A stretch of DNA of 64,000 nt. Source: Hordeum vulgare subsp. vulgare. Taxonomy: Eukaryota > Streptophyta > Magnoliopsida > Poales > Poaceae. A program made the position numbers and the translations under genes. Every line of letters begins with the position of its first letter. Within the stretch, counting starts at the first letter, position 1. The notes beneath the pieces were generated by a model. That model saw only the letters and a program-made list of their open reading frames with translations. It was not told the DNA's origin and did not search any database. Of the stretch, positions 44,231 to 56,675 are shown in pieces. The stretch spans positions 323,899,186-323,963,185 of the forward strand of contig NC_058520.1 of assembly GCF_904849725.1 (NCBI RefSeq), in the 5' to 3' direction.

Positions 44231-46192
44231 ATGGATGTGGACTCAAGTGCTAGTCGTGAGGAGACTACTTCTGATCCAGGAACTCCAAGTTCTCATGATA
44301 TGCCCAAGGGAGCTACCAAGTCCAGGAAGAAGCTAAACTCAGATGAGGAGGATACTGATTTCATTCCCGAAGAAAGCATTCCCCACAAGTACAAGAAGAG
44401 AATAACGATCAGAAAGATCCTAGAGTCTGTTGCACCCAAGAGAGGGTTGTCTCAATCCTCTAAGCAACCAAGTGAATCTGGAAGGACAAAGACTATAGCC
44501 AAGAAGCCAGGACAGAAAAAAATGTAGGAAGAGAGTTATACATGTTGTTGGAAGGCCAACATCTATGTACGAAGATCCAACAGAAGCTACTGAGGAAGAA
44601 GAGGAAGAGGTACGTGCAAATACACCTCTTTCTAAGAAGAAAAGGTTGATGGAAGATGCTATGCCCATCAAGTATGAAACAAAGACAAAGTCTTCTGCTC
44701 CCAAGGCCAAAAATCATGTAGCTTCTAAGCCCAATAGGACTACAAGGGATATTCCTGCAGCGGAGAAAACAAAGGCTCTGCATCTAGAGATGTTGCTGCA
44801 GAAGAAGAAGAAGACCATGCTATGTTGAGAAAGCCGAGAGCTCACCTGCTAGAGCATAATGATGCTCATCCTATTGATGTGGACATGAAAAAGAGGAGAG
44901 ATCAAGGATTGAGACTGTGGAGAGTAGCAGACCCCTATGCTGTCAGGAGGAGCACAACTGTCGATGGTCACTTTCATACCAAGGAACAATAGGACTTTTA
45001 TGAGACTGTGCTCTTGGACAAGAGTCCAGCTTTGAGCGACATGAGATATTTAGACTGGACTACATCAAGAATCATGAGGACTACTTCCCTCATGCGAGAG
45101 AAATTTTCAGGGCTATTGTCATAAAGGATTTTTTTGGGAAAGAGATGAGTGCTTGGAACGATGAGATGATCATGCAGTTCTACTCCACTACATATTTCTA
45201 CTCAACTGTTGAGGAGTGGGATACTATCATAGGTGCTCCAAAAGCACTTGAGAGTGACTTGGATGTTTACTTTGAGAAAAATATTAATCACAACTCTATG
45301 GCTCAAATGTACAATCAAGTGCCCCACAAGTACCCGAAGACCCACAAGCCTGGATCTGCTTACTTTCTCCAAGCTGGAATACCTACCACCAATACCATCA
45401 TGATGTACACCCTCATGCCTAAGTCATGAGATGATAAGATGATCAAATGGTATTCCATCAACATGCTACATCACATTAACACTCACACCAGGATTAGAGT
45501 GATGGATATGATAGTTGAGACTGTTAAGAGGACAACTGCTGATCAAAAGAGTTCATGTGGATATGATCCGTACATTCAAACGTTGACCAATGCCAAAATA
45601 GGGAAGCATGCATATCTAGTTTATCATCCACACCTGCCACTCCAGCCAGAGTTTGAAGACAACAAGGTAGTGATGGACCCCAACCATCCTAGTTCAACTT
45701 CAGCTCGTGTTCATGCACATGCACCAACAGAGGCAGAAGCAGCCAGAGTAGCTCTAGATCCACAGTTGAGGACCAGAGAGGAATAAATGTCTTATCTTGT
45801 CAGCACCATCCAAGGGATCGAGAAGAATATCTCTGAAATTTTGCTGAATCTGAAGAGTCTTGAGAGGATCGTGGAGAAAATTCCATGACCCGGATATCAA
45901 AGTGACGGAGTTGATTACAACTGTTGAGCAGCTAAAGCATGAAGTTGATGTAGTGCACCTAGCTCACTCCAATAGTGATGATGAGGATGCTACGTCTCTT
46001 CCTACTACCACTCATTTCAGTACTCAAGCCAGATCTACAACTCAAGCATCAGCTACATGAGCTCCAGCAGCTCTAGCACCTCCTGTGTCAACACCTCCAC
46101 CTCAAAGGATATCTGCTGAAGCCTTCGTCGACGCTCTTGTGTCGACTCCATCAACTGCTACTGGAGGAGATAGATCCCAGAGCAACACTTAG
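44231..46192 (+). pseudogene. Element X accessory ORF, copy 1
   Basis: It starts MDVDSSASREETTSDPGTPS, an acidic Ser/Thr-rich N-terminus. A Lys/Glu-rich middle follows (NSDEEDTDFIPEE; TEEEEEEV near 44590) and a block with DQGLRLWRVADPYA near 44905. The conserved C-terminal half reads WNDEMIMQFYSTTYF, WDTIIGAPK, HNSMAQMY, INMLHHINTHTR, DQKSSCGYDPYIQ, GKHAYLVYHPHLPLQPEFED, and ends with a Thr/Ala/Pro-rich tail. Breaks: a stop at 44525-44527 with frame change, a frame change near 44830, stops near 45000, 45427-45429 and 45784-45786, and a shift near 45880. It matches a class of grass transposon-associated hypothetical proteins (possibly the 'putative plant transposon protein' domain). The function is unknown. 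It lacks gag, protease or polymerase motifs. Confidence 0.65.
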
Positions 46193-47543
46193 TTCTAGAC
46201 CTTTGAATTTTTTGGTAACTTATTGCCAATATGGGAGAAGTGTATAGATCATTAGGGCTCCGAGAGAGAGAGAGTGTTGCTTTTTTATTGATCTCTTTCT
46301 TTTTCAAAACATTTGGTCTTTTGGATGTCTGAAACCTCATTGTGTTTGATCATACACTTTGACTGTTGATGCTACTATTTCATACCTTTGAGCTATCTAC
46401 ATGATGATCATTGATACGTTTCCAACGTATCTATACTTTTTGATGGTTTCATGCTATTATCTTGTCAAACTTTGGATGTTTTGCATGCCTTTTATTTATT
46501 TTCTGGGACTAACTTATTAATACAGTTGTTAGAGCATATATCTCCATATGTGGTTTTGGTAATTGATGACAATTCCTATGGACTAATGGTTGCCTTAAGT
46601 TATATTTATAGGATTTGTCCATAGGCACTTCTTGAAGTCCATCTGTTGGGTTCAAGGAGTTTATATGATGACCAAGATGGTATTCAAGGTATTATCCAAA
46701 GAATGGTCATAGAGACACTAGGTTGATCAAGATCTCAGACAAAGAGTAAATCAAGATGATCAACACACAAAGCGTATAAGATGTATCGAGAGGGATCAAG
46801 TGATCCCATGGTATGGTAAGCATTGTCCATTACGTGTTTGTGTACTAACCCATGGTCTTTGTGAGAGTCCTATGTGGGGGTTAGGTGTGCTTCCATGGGC
46901 TTGCGTCAAAAGGAAGATCTCATACAACCCATGAAGGATGACGTCAAGTGGCGATAGTCATCAAGATTGTGGTGTGCAAGTTCAAGTGGATCAGCACGAA
47001 TATATCATTGAAACTATTGTTAATGATCATGTGTTGATAAGGACAAGCTCATGTGCTAACAAGGACAAGATCAAGATAAGCATTCCTGAGCACTACATGC
47101 TTGATTCTTGTGGATGTTCACATGGTGGACAAATGAAGATGAATACGTAAGCTAGGCTTTCCACATTGTGTATGGGAGAGCTACTTGAAGACTTCATCAT
47201 GTCTTGCTTTAAACTTGAGCCAAGAAGGAACAACAACATCAAGCTCAAGTGAAAGGGCTAACTCAAAGGTATCAGTTTCTTTGACGTTAGTTGTGCGGAG
47301 TCATGATCAGCGAATAAAAGTATACACTCAAGTATGGATCATCAGTACCCTTTTATGATTCTTGAGTCCTTAGGGATCCCGCACTATTAAGAGGGGATCA
47401 CAAGTTTTGCGATGAACTTGCTCAAACTACATCTCCACTATTCTGCTCAATACCACATATTCTCTACTTTGCTCCTATCTCAAAACAGGTCTACTGCCTC
47501 GGACTTCCTGATCCCTCTGGACGTCCGAGGACCGGTCAAGGGT

Positions 47544-47831
47544 CGGACGACCGACATGCTACGGAAATCCGGAGCTCTGCACCAGAAGAAATTGATCTCT
47601 ATAAATCGGATTTCCGGCTCACTCCAGACATCCGAGGGACGGACGACCGACCAGCTTCGGAAATCCGGAGCCCTGGACCATAAGTACGTGAGCTCTATAA
47701 CTCGTATTTCCGGCTCCCTCCGGACGTCCGAGGGCCGGACGTTCGTCCCCTTTCGGAAATCCGGAACCTCCCACCAGAAGAAGTTGAGTCGAATAACTCG
47801 GATTTCCGGTCCTCTCCGGACGTCCGGTCGC
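47544..47831 (+). repeat. Three 96-bp tandem repeats in U3
   Basis: CGGACGACCGAC or a variant recurs at 47544, 47640 and 47736, and AAATCCGGA at 47565, 47661 and 47757, giving a period of 96 bp. Each unit holds a GGAAATCCGG/GGATTTCCGG inverted pair and palindromic CGGACGTCCG words. Because 96 is a multiple of three, a plus-strand frame stays open through the array; this is not evidence of a gene. Confidence 0.93.
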
Positions 47832-47991
47832 TGTTCAATTCACAGTATTTTCAGTGATATCTACAGGCCTCGGACGACCGACCCCTGTCGGACGTCCGAC
47901 CCCTCGCGGACGCCCGGACTTCCGGAAAGTGTCGGACGTCCGGACCCTGTGTGACTTAAAGTGTCCCCAACGGCTGTTTTTCTCTCCCCAC

Positions 47992-47998
47992 TATAAAT
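47992..47998 (+). promoter_or_regulatory. TATA box of the gag-only 5' LTR
   Basis: TATAAAT within CCCCACTATAAATACCCC, 160 bp after the last 96-bp repeat. Confidence 0.8.
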
Positions 47999-48949
47999 AC
48001 CCCCTCCCACTTCGTGAGAGTGTATCCCAACACAACCTTATCCTCATAAGAACACAGTTCTACCTCACACACATTTGGTCACACCAAATCTTAGATCTCA
48101 AGAGCATTTGTGAGCCCATTTGAGAGTTGTTCCAATCAAAAGATAGATCGTCTCCCTCTCCTCCTCTCAACCAAAGCTATTTGAGATTTGAGCAAGTTTT
48201 GAGCATTCCCCGTGATCTTGTTACTCTTGGAGGTTGGAGACTCCTAGGCAGTAGGAGTTCTTCGGAGAGGAATCAATCCGTGTGATTTCCCCCGGAAAAG
48301 TTTGTGAGGGTTTGGAAGCCACCTCAAAGGCTTACCACTAGTGGTTGAGAAACTCCTTCGTGGTGTTATCTCAAAGGGAGAATAGGGTGAGCCTTCGTGG
48401 CGTTGGTGTGCGTTCATGGTAACACCCACCTCTCTAACGGTGACTAGCTTCCCTCCAAGGAAGTGAACATCGGGATACATCTTCGTCTCAGTGACCTTGG
48501 TAATCCTTAACCCTAACTGCTTACTTGTCGTTTACTTGTGTTACTTGAGCATACATACATTGCATATTGTTTGTGCTCATTATATTGTGTTTGCTATTTC
48601 TTGTACAAGATTAATCATTCAGGCATACCTTCTATATCCACACGTTCATACTTGCAGCTTTTGATATATCGTGTGATATAGTGTGATCTAGTATCTTGTT
48701 TTGTTCACCTACTTGTCGTGTGATATAGCTCAAGTAAGTTTTTGTAACTTACTTGTGCTTGTTAGTAACTGTATTGTGTCCATCTTGGTAGATCGTGTTG
48801 TTGTTACACGCTGCAGTGCCTAGTGCATTTAGGATTTGTGCTTGACAAGTACCCTCTTAGTTTATTTCTGCATTAGTTTCAAGCCAAATCCGAAGAAGTT
48901 TTTAAATAGCCTATTCACCCCCTCTAGGCGTCATCGAGGTCTTTTCAAT

Positions 48950-48961
48950 TGGTATTAGAGC
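48950..48961 (+). promoter_or_regulatory. Primer-binding site of the gag-only element
   Basis: TGGTATTAGAGC follows the 5' LTR by two bases and differs at one base from the initiator-Met tRNA complement. This places the element with copia-like parents. Confidence 0.85.
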
Positions 48962-49003
48962 TAGGTCTCTCTTTAATTAGGTTTCACGACCTAGAGAGTA
49001 TCG

Positions 49004-51217
49004 ATGCCGACTATTGGATTAGTGCACAATGGCATCTTTGACTTTGATGGCACAAATTATACCCTATGGAGAATTCGTATGCTTCATCACTTTCGGGCCA
49101 TGGGCCCAAATACTTTACGAATTGTTCTTGTAGGGATTGCCGACAAAAAGGATGATGCATCTTCATCTACTAATGAGATGTATCTTGATTGTGAGGCTTT
49201 TCTTGCCATTCATCGAACCATAAGTCCTGAAGTGTTTAAGTCCATCTCGACTTGCAAGTCAGCTCATGAAGTTTGGGCTAAACTTGAAGATATATATGGT
49301 GGGTCCAATCTTGATGAAGACGGTATTATGATGAAGAACTTGGTGCATGAGCTCTTCACTCTTTTCGATCTTAAAGAGTCCACCAGTACTTCCATATCCG
49401 ATTGCTTGCACACCTCAGCATCTTCAATCTCACAAGGTAATGACATGGTGAGTGAAGAAATATATGTTGATGAAAATGCCATAGCCTCTATGGACACGAG
49501 CATATCTAGCACCACACATAGTGTAAATTATTGTGCTGATAGGTCATGCATTTCACCTAAAGATCCCTCGACAAATGTTTGTGGTGATATGACTGCTTCC
49601 TCGTGTCCTCTTGATCAAAATATCTTGTTTCTCCCTAGTTTCTCTATGACTAATCATTTAGGGGAAATCAAGAAATATGAAGTACTTTTGACTAATGAAG
49701 AATCTGATTCACCAAAGGAATCATCATCAACTCCTCCAGTTCATATGTGCCTCATGGCAAGAGGTAATAATGAGGTATCATCTTCCCTGTGCAATAACGA
49801 TGATATTTGCGATGAGGATGATGATGATGACTTGACTGAAAATATCTATGTGATTAGTAAAATTCTTCATAAAGCTAAAAATAACGCTCTTCAAAGATTC
49901 CAAGATGTTCTTGCTTACTTTGAAAATTGTAATGATTCACTTAATCATGAACAAGCTAAAAGTGAACAACTTGAACATGAACTTGAGAAGAGTCATCAAG
50001 CATGTAGAGACATAAGATCTTCAAAAGGAGAGATTGAAGTTACTCATGATAAACTTAAAAAGGATTTTGAGGTCCTTCTCCTTGAATGCAATAATGTCAA
50101 GGGAGAGCTCATCAAAACCTCTAAGATCTATGAGGAGCTTCAATCTACTCATGAGAAGTCTCTATTTGCTACTTACTCCTCTCATATTGTTGATGATACT
50201 TGTACATCTAACTCTACCTCATTTGAATTATCAACGTTGAAGGAGAATATTGAGCTACGTGCTCAACTTGATTTACTAACTAGCAACTATGGGAAGTTGG
50301 AAGAAAACCATGTAATGCTCACAAGCTCTCATGCCGATCTTCTAACATCCTATAATGTGCAAAGTTTAGCTCATGAGGCTATCATCACCAAGGTAACATC
50401 AAGTGAGCCTCATGTGGACAATGGCACTACTTCTAGTCAAAGTACTATATTTCCATGTGCTAGTCCTCGTAATTCGTCTACTCATAATATTGCTACCTCG
50501 TGTGATGAATTACTTTCCTTGCCTTGTTGCTCTAACATTGAAGCTTACATCTCCTCTAGTACTTGCATTGATACTAACCGTGCAGAGGAAATCGAAGAGC
50601 TCAAGGCCCAAGTCACTTCTTTGAAGAAAGACTTGGAACAGTGTCATGAAGGGATGTCCACACTCAACAACGTCCTGTGTGAGCAAACATCTCCGAATGA
50701 CAAAAATGATGTTGGAGTAAACTCAAACAAGAACAAGAGGGGCCTAGAACAAGTCAAGAATTCGGCCAAAATCATTTGCTTCAAGTGCAAAGTTAAAGGG
50801 CACCATGTTAGATCTTGCCCTCTGAAGACGAAGTCTCAAAGTTACAAGCAACAAGGGAAGCGGCCACAAACTCAATCACATATTCAACTACAAGTTGAAG
50901 GACGGCCTCTTCCCAATAAGACCTAAGCCAACACTCCCCGAGGTGAGAAATCAACTGGGAAGAAAGCAAAGGGTAGATGTTGCTACTTATGTCGTGAGAA
51001 GGGTCACGTCGCTTCATCTTGCACAAGAGGTAACTTATCCAACCCAATCACTATTGATGATATATATTCCCTTGGGAAGGATAAGGTTGGCAATGTGTTT
51101 GCCAAGTTTGTTGGTACTCAAAATGGTGTCAAGAAAAGAACCATTTGGGTTGCCAAGCCTATTGTGATTAACCTCTTAGGACCCAACGTAGTTGGGGACC
51201 AACAAGTTCAAACTTGA
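49004..51217 (+). pseudogene. gag of the gag-only element, one nonsense codon
   Basis: The ATG at 49004 lies 43 bp after the primer site. The N-terminus (FDFDGTNYTLWRIRMLHHF, then VWAKLEDIYGG) is a copia-type capsid start. The middle is Ser/Asp-rich, with DEDDDDDLTENIYV near residue 275. Residues about 305-390 are heptad-like and probably coiled coil (EQLEHELEKSHQACRDI). A zinc knuckle CFKCKVKGHHVRSC starts at residue 592. TAA at 50924-50926 interrupts, but the same frame continues to TGA at 51215-51217 with a second knuckle CYLCREKGHVASSC (first Cys near residue 660) and a conserved tail (RTIWVAKPI). The product would assemble particles and bind RNA. TAA fits a CAA to TAA change. Otherwise the frame is intact, unlike most genes here. 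Confidence 0.9.
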
Positions 51218-54200
51218 TCAATAGGTGACTATGGAGGACATTAGAGACTTGGATACATAATGAAGAATTAAGGGGTCTTCAACATTCATATTATCTGAAG
51301 CCAAGTCATTTGGATTATCGAGTTTCTATCTTATATCCAATGTGCCTCCTTACGGTAACTTATACTTAAACTGTTTACATTGTTAGGTGCTTGCCCCTTT
51401 GCATGTTGTGGTTTTGTACCTTGCATGCGTTTGTATATGTTGTGCTTCCAACTTGCTTATCTTGAGTAATTGAGTTTGTGTATGTTGGTTTGCATATCAT
51501 GTACATGTGAGTCTTGTATTGAGCCTTTTTGCGTCTTGTTTGTATTTTTGTTGGCTCTTGTGAGAGATTAATGGATTATCCCATTGTGGGGGAGTGATGT
51601 GCTTTGCACACCTCACAATCCTATAAATGTGTATACATTGGGAATACCACTTAGTTTTGATACTTCAAGATTATCTAGTTTCTATGTGGTATGTCTTACT
51701 CATGAGAAATTCAAATTCTATATGGTCCATTAAGTATCTCTTGTTGGTTTTTAATTTTCCACTTGTTAATGTTGTTGGTTTATCACATTATGGGGGAGTA
51801 ATATGCTATGTGCATATTACAAACCTAGAAAATGTGTACATTTGACGTGTTGCCACTTAGTGTTGATATTGTAAATTATCTTGTTCCTAGGTGGCATGTT
51901 AGCTCTACAAGTGTCATTTGCTTGCGTTTTATGGGTAAAGATGATCTTGGATATATTTGTGATCTACCAATGAGTATGACTTTGAAAATACTTCTTGTCT
52001 TTGAAAATTGGTATTCCCATCATGTGATAGGAATTGCTAATCATCTTTACATTGGATTTTGTGTTTCGTTTGTCTTCCTTGCCTCTTATGAATCTATTTT
52101 AACATGTCTAGTGTTTTTATAGAGAAAGTGATGATCCCATCGTGTGCGTTTTGTATTTAAATGGAAATTCTATATAATGCACGTCCCTTGGGGGAGCTAT
52201 CCTATTTTCTTTAAAACACTCTCTTTATTCACCCATCATAAAATCTTTTGATCCCCATCAAGTGTGTGTTGATGGGAGGCAAGTCTTGCTCTTTATGATG
52301 CTTTGTGCCATCATGAAAATTTGTCGAGGGCTTGGTTTGTTGGAACCTAGCTCTCTTTTGGAAACTAGATACCTCGTGTTTGTTTTCCTTCAATTGGTTT
52401 CTTGTTGCCTTCTATTTGGCATGTGTCAATGGATATCTCTTTCCTTGAGGTATCTTTTAATTGATATCCTTCAAGTGATAGTTCTTTTTTGCTTTAGGAT
52501 CTTATTATCACTTGATACCTTGTCTTTTGGTGACTTATCAACTTTGTGTTGAGTTGATTCTTGAGAGTCTTGAGCATGCGTATCTAGCTACTATATACAA
52601 CTTCTTTTGCTTGCTTTCCTTCTTTGACCCAATATATAGGGGAAACTTCACCTTGTCATAACTTGGCTAGAGTGTGCATGAAATTCAAATTCATATCTAT
52701 ATGCACATATGTATGTGGAGTTTGTCCTATGTATTGCTGGTTTTCTAACTCTTTGGTCCCAATGAGTTTGGGCACCATTTTGTTTGTTTTGTTGTTCCAG
52801 GAATAACTGGAGATGCATTGGATGCTCGGCTCACCTATAAGGAAGATGCTGAGACCATGTGATTATTGGAGCCAAGTTAGGATGATCAAAGAACAACTAT
52901 CTACTACATCAATCCAATGTTGTCTCGGTAACAAGTATCCACTTCATGCATTCTTTTCTTGCAAAGGACCCAACCTGTCTTTTCTTTTCCAGGTTGCATC
53001 ATGGCATGAATATCTTGATTCGTTCTTGTAGTACTTGTTTGCTTTCTCAAAGCATCCGAACGATGATGTCTTACTACTAGTTGGTATGTCTTTGATGTTC
53101 GTATGTTGGAAGTTCATATTGTACAATAAGAAAATATTAGGCCATGTGCTATGCTTCCAAGGAAAAGATCTCATTGATATATTTATGACTTCCTTTTGGA
53201 TATCTAGTTTGTTCCTTCTGGTAACCATTTCGTGTGTACATCCCTCTTTGTGGATATATATCATCATGATTGTCTTCTACTTAGAATCTTTTACATATGA
53301 GAGAAGTTACATCTCTAATTAATATCCTCTTTTCTTTCACGATCATCATTGCATTTCCTTTTTCAGCTTTTGGTGGCTTCGTGAAAGGTTTTATTTTGAG
53401 TGCGTATCTTATTTTCCTACATCTTGATGCACACTTTGGCCATGAAGATTCTTTTTCCTCATGCTTGTCTTGATGAGGGTTTTGCCATTTCAATTAGTAT
53501 CTCTTCTCTTGACAAGGTTCTTAATTTCTATCTTCACAATGGGTTGTCACAAGCGTTGGTTCTTATTTTGTTTATTAGTAAGCTTGTGAACCCATTTTAT
53601 AGTATGTGTGTGTGGGAATGATATGTCTTGCACTTTGTATCTCATTTCATCAAGACTATGTTGATGAGTAATGCTCATCCTTGTCTTAGTCTTCTCAAGT
53701 GCTTTTCCATGACTCACACACATTACTTTGGTTGAGCCTATTCTTAAGCTGCTTCTTTTACATGTTACTCAACCATTTGTTTTGTGCAATTGATATGATT
53801 ATTGTCTCATCTATCTTCTTGCACTCGTTTTGTGTTTTTATTAATTGTGGGGGAGCAACGACCATATTTTGTGCACCTGTATCAAATACAACAACCTCGT
53901 ATTTGTGCACAAATCATGGGGAGCTTCTCTAGTTTTTTGATAAAACACTCTGCTGCCTTTATCATAATATCTTTTATTCATGTGGTTCGAAGGATCATAT
54001 GATTGTTTGTTCCATCTGGAATCTTTTGATTGGTTGCCTCTATTTCTGTATGTCTTTGTGGCATACGATCCTTTTATTTGCAATCTTTGGGTCCTCAATA
54101 TACTTTGTTTTCCTGCAACTACTTATCATTGTATTTGTGTATTTCTCTGCACTCATTTGCTGAGAAGTACACACCTTTTGGAGGACCACCTACTATATTG

Positions 54201-54404
54201 GATTTCTAAACTTTTTGTCCATTTTGGCAATCGATGCCAATGGGGGAGAAGTTTAGAGAGTTTACTTTGGATATGTTTAGAGGGTTTTGCTTTTATTGCG
54301 TAAGCATTTACATATTCACGCATGCATTATTACCTTGTATGTGTGCGCTTGGTTATGCTTATTTCCTTATATAAACTCTCTTAAAGTGGTTGTCTTCAAT
54401 TACC
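51218..54404 (+). other. T-rich non-coding region replacing pol in the gag-only element
   Basis: 3.2 kb without a conserved frame. Short GGGGGAG motifs recur (51588, 51790, 52187, 53849, 54240 and the true tract at 54408). Two diverged tandem segments are visible, about 51585-51780 and 51787-51990, each opening (G)TGGGGGAGT, followed by 'tgtgctttgcac' or 'gctatgtgcata', then 'aatgtgtacattt' and 'ccacttagt.ttgata'. No polymerase motif was found in any frame. Confidence 0.8.
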
Positions 54405-54418
54405 AAAATGGGGGAGAT
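54405..54418 (+). promoter_or_regulatory. Polypurine tract of the gag-only element
   Basis: AAAATGGGGGAGAT abuts the TG of the 3' LTR. Confidence 0.9.
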
Positions 54419-56520
54419 TGTTAGAGCATATATCCCCATGTGTGGTTTTGGTAATTGATGACAATTCCTATGGACTAATGGTTGCCTTAAGTTATATTTA
54501 TAGGATTTGTCCATAGGCACTTCTTGAAGTCCATCTGTTGGGTTCAAGGAGTTTATATGATGACCAAGATGGTATTCAAGGTATTATCCAAAGAATGGTC
54601 ATAGAGACACTAGGTTGATCAAGATCTCAGACAAAGAGAAAATCAAGATGATCAACACACAAAGCGTATAAGATGTACCGAGAGGGATCAAGTGATCCCA
54701 TGGTATGGTAAGCATTGTCCATTACGTGTTTGTGTACTAACCCATGGTCTTTGTGAGAGTCCTATGTGGGGGTTAGGTGTGCTTCCATGGGCTTGCGTCA
54801 AAAGGAAGATCTCATACAACCCATGAAGGATGACGTCAAGTGGCGATAGTCATCAAGATTGTGGTGTGCAAGTTCAAGTGGATCAGCACGAATATATCAT
54901 TGAAACTATTGTATTGTTAATGATCATGTGTTGATAAGGACAAGCTCATGTGCTAACAAGGACAAGATCAAGATAAGCATTCCTGAGCACTACATGCTTG
55001 ATTCTTGTGGATGTTCACATCGTGGACAAATGAAGATGAATACATAAGCTAGGCTTTCCACATTGTGTATGGGAGAGCTACTTGAAGACTTCATCATGTC
55101 TTGCTTTAAACTTGAGCCAAGAAGGAACAACAACATCAAGCTCAAGTGAAAGGGCTAACTCAAAGGTATCAGTTTCTTTGACGTTAGTTGTGCGGAGTCA
55201 TGATCAGCGAATAAAAGTATACACTCAAGTATGGATCATCAGTACCCTTTTATGATTCTTGAGTCCTTAGGGATCCCGCACTATTAAGAGGGGATCACAA
55301 GTTTTGCGATGAACTTGCTCAAACTACATCTCCACTATTCTGCTCAATACCACATATTCTCTACTTTGCTCCTATCTCAAAACAGGTCTACTGCCTCGGA
55401 CTTCCGGATCCCTCCGGACGTCCGAGGACCGGTCAAGGGTCGGACGACCGACCCCTGTCGGACGTGTGACCCCTCGCGGACGCCCGGACATCCGGAAACT
55501 GTCGGACGTCCGGACCCTGTGTGACTTAAAGTGTCCCCAACGGCTGTTTTTCTCTCCCCACTATAAATACCCCCCTCCCACTTCGTGAGAGTGTAGCCCA
55601 ACACAGCCTTATCCTCATAAGAACACAGTTCTACCTGACACACATTTGGTCACACCAAATCTTAGATCCCAAGAGCATTTGTGAGCCCCTTTGAGAGTTG
55701 TTCCAATCAAAAGATAGATCGTCTCCCTCTCCTCCTCTCAAGCAAAGTTATTTGAGATTTGAGCAAGTTTTGAGCATTCCCCGTGATCTTGTTACTCTTG
55801 GAGGTTGGAGACTCCTAGGCGGTAGGAGTTCTTCGGAGAGGAATCAATCCGTGTGATTTCCCCCGGAAAAGTTTGTGAGGGTTTGGAAGCCACCTCAAAG
55901 GCTTACCACTAGTGGTTGAGAAACGCCTTCGTGGTGTTATCTCAGAGGGAGAATAGGGTGAGCCTTCGTGGCGTTGGTGTGCCTTCGTAGTAACACCCAC
56001 CTCTCTAACGGTGACTAGCTTCCCTCCAAGGAAGTGAACATCGGGATACATCTTCGTCTCAGTGACCTTGGTTATCCTTAACCCTAACTTCTTACTTGTG
56101 GTTTACTTGTGTTACTTGAGCATACATACATTGCATATTGTTTGTGCTCATTATATTGTGTTGGCTATTTCTTGTACAAGATTAATCATTCAAGCATACC
56201 TTCTATATCCACACGTTCATACTTGCAGCTTTTGATATATCGTGTGATATAGTGTGATCTAGTATCTTCTGTTGTTCACCTACTTGTCGTGTGATATAGC
56301 TCAAGTAAGTTTGTGTAACTTACTTGTGCTTCTTAGTAACTGTATTGTGTCCATCTTGGTAGATCGTGTTGTTGTTACACGCTGCAGTGCCTAGTGCATT
56401 TAGGATTTGTGCTTGACAAGTACCCTCTTAGTTTATTTCTGCATTAGTTTCAAGCCAAATCCGAAGAAGTTTTTAAATAGCCTATTCGGCCCCCCTCTAG
56501 GCGTCATCGAGGTCTTTTCA
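54419..56520 (+). repeat. 3' LTR of the gag-only element (2102 bp)
   Basis: Near-identical to the 5' LTR except that the segment equivalent to 47556-47882 is missing: a single CGGACGACCGAC at 55441-55452 joins the flanks. The TATAAAT box is at 55562-55568. Confidence 0.95.
55562..55568 (+). promoter_or_regulatory. TATA box of the gag-only 3' LTR
   Basis: TATAAAT in the same context as 47992-47998, but with the tandem repeats absent upstream. Confidence 0.75.
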
Positions 56521-56675
56521 ACAGTGCCAAGTGCTAGTTCCTGTTTTTCCATGTTTTTTACCCCTTTCAGAGGAGATTTTGAAACGGAGTCCAAACGGAA
56601 GAAAATCCCCGAAAATATTTTTTCTGGAACGTAAGAAGATCGGGGGACTTGGGAGCCAAGCCAGAAGAGCCCCAC

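Larger units (their letters stand above)
46527..48947 (+). repeat. 5' LTR of the gag-only element (2421 bp)
   Basis: It runs from TGTTAGAGC to TCTTTTCA, with a TATAAAT box at 47992-47998. It is longer than the 3' LTR by about 320 bp because it retains three 96-bp tandem repeats in front of the TATA box. Confidence 0.95.
46527..56520 (+). mobile_element. Gag-only LTR retrotransposon (TR-GAG type), 9994 bp
   Basis: LTRs at 46527-48947 and 54419-56520 start TGTTAGAGCATATATC and end CGAGGTCTTTTCA. The flanks ACAGT (46522-46526 and 56521-56525) are a perfect target duplication inside the solo LTR. A Met-tRNA-type primer site and a GGGGGAGAT purine tract are present. The only coding region is a gag of about 737 codons with one stop. 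The next 3.2 kb, where protease to RNase H should be, is T-rich and non-coding. This organisation corresponds to elements described in plants as TR-GAG. Confidence 0.92.

Noticed and set aside
47544..47831. Repeat array considered as a CRISPR-like or satellite array
   Set aside because: There are only three units of 96 bp with no spacer structure, inside an LTR of a plant retroelement.
47412..47954. Open frame of 180 codons with a 32-residue repeat
   Set aside because: It is the translation of three 96-bp U3 repeats, 96 being divisible by three. It lies upstream of the TATA box, and the partner LTR lacks most of it.
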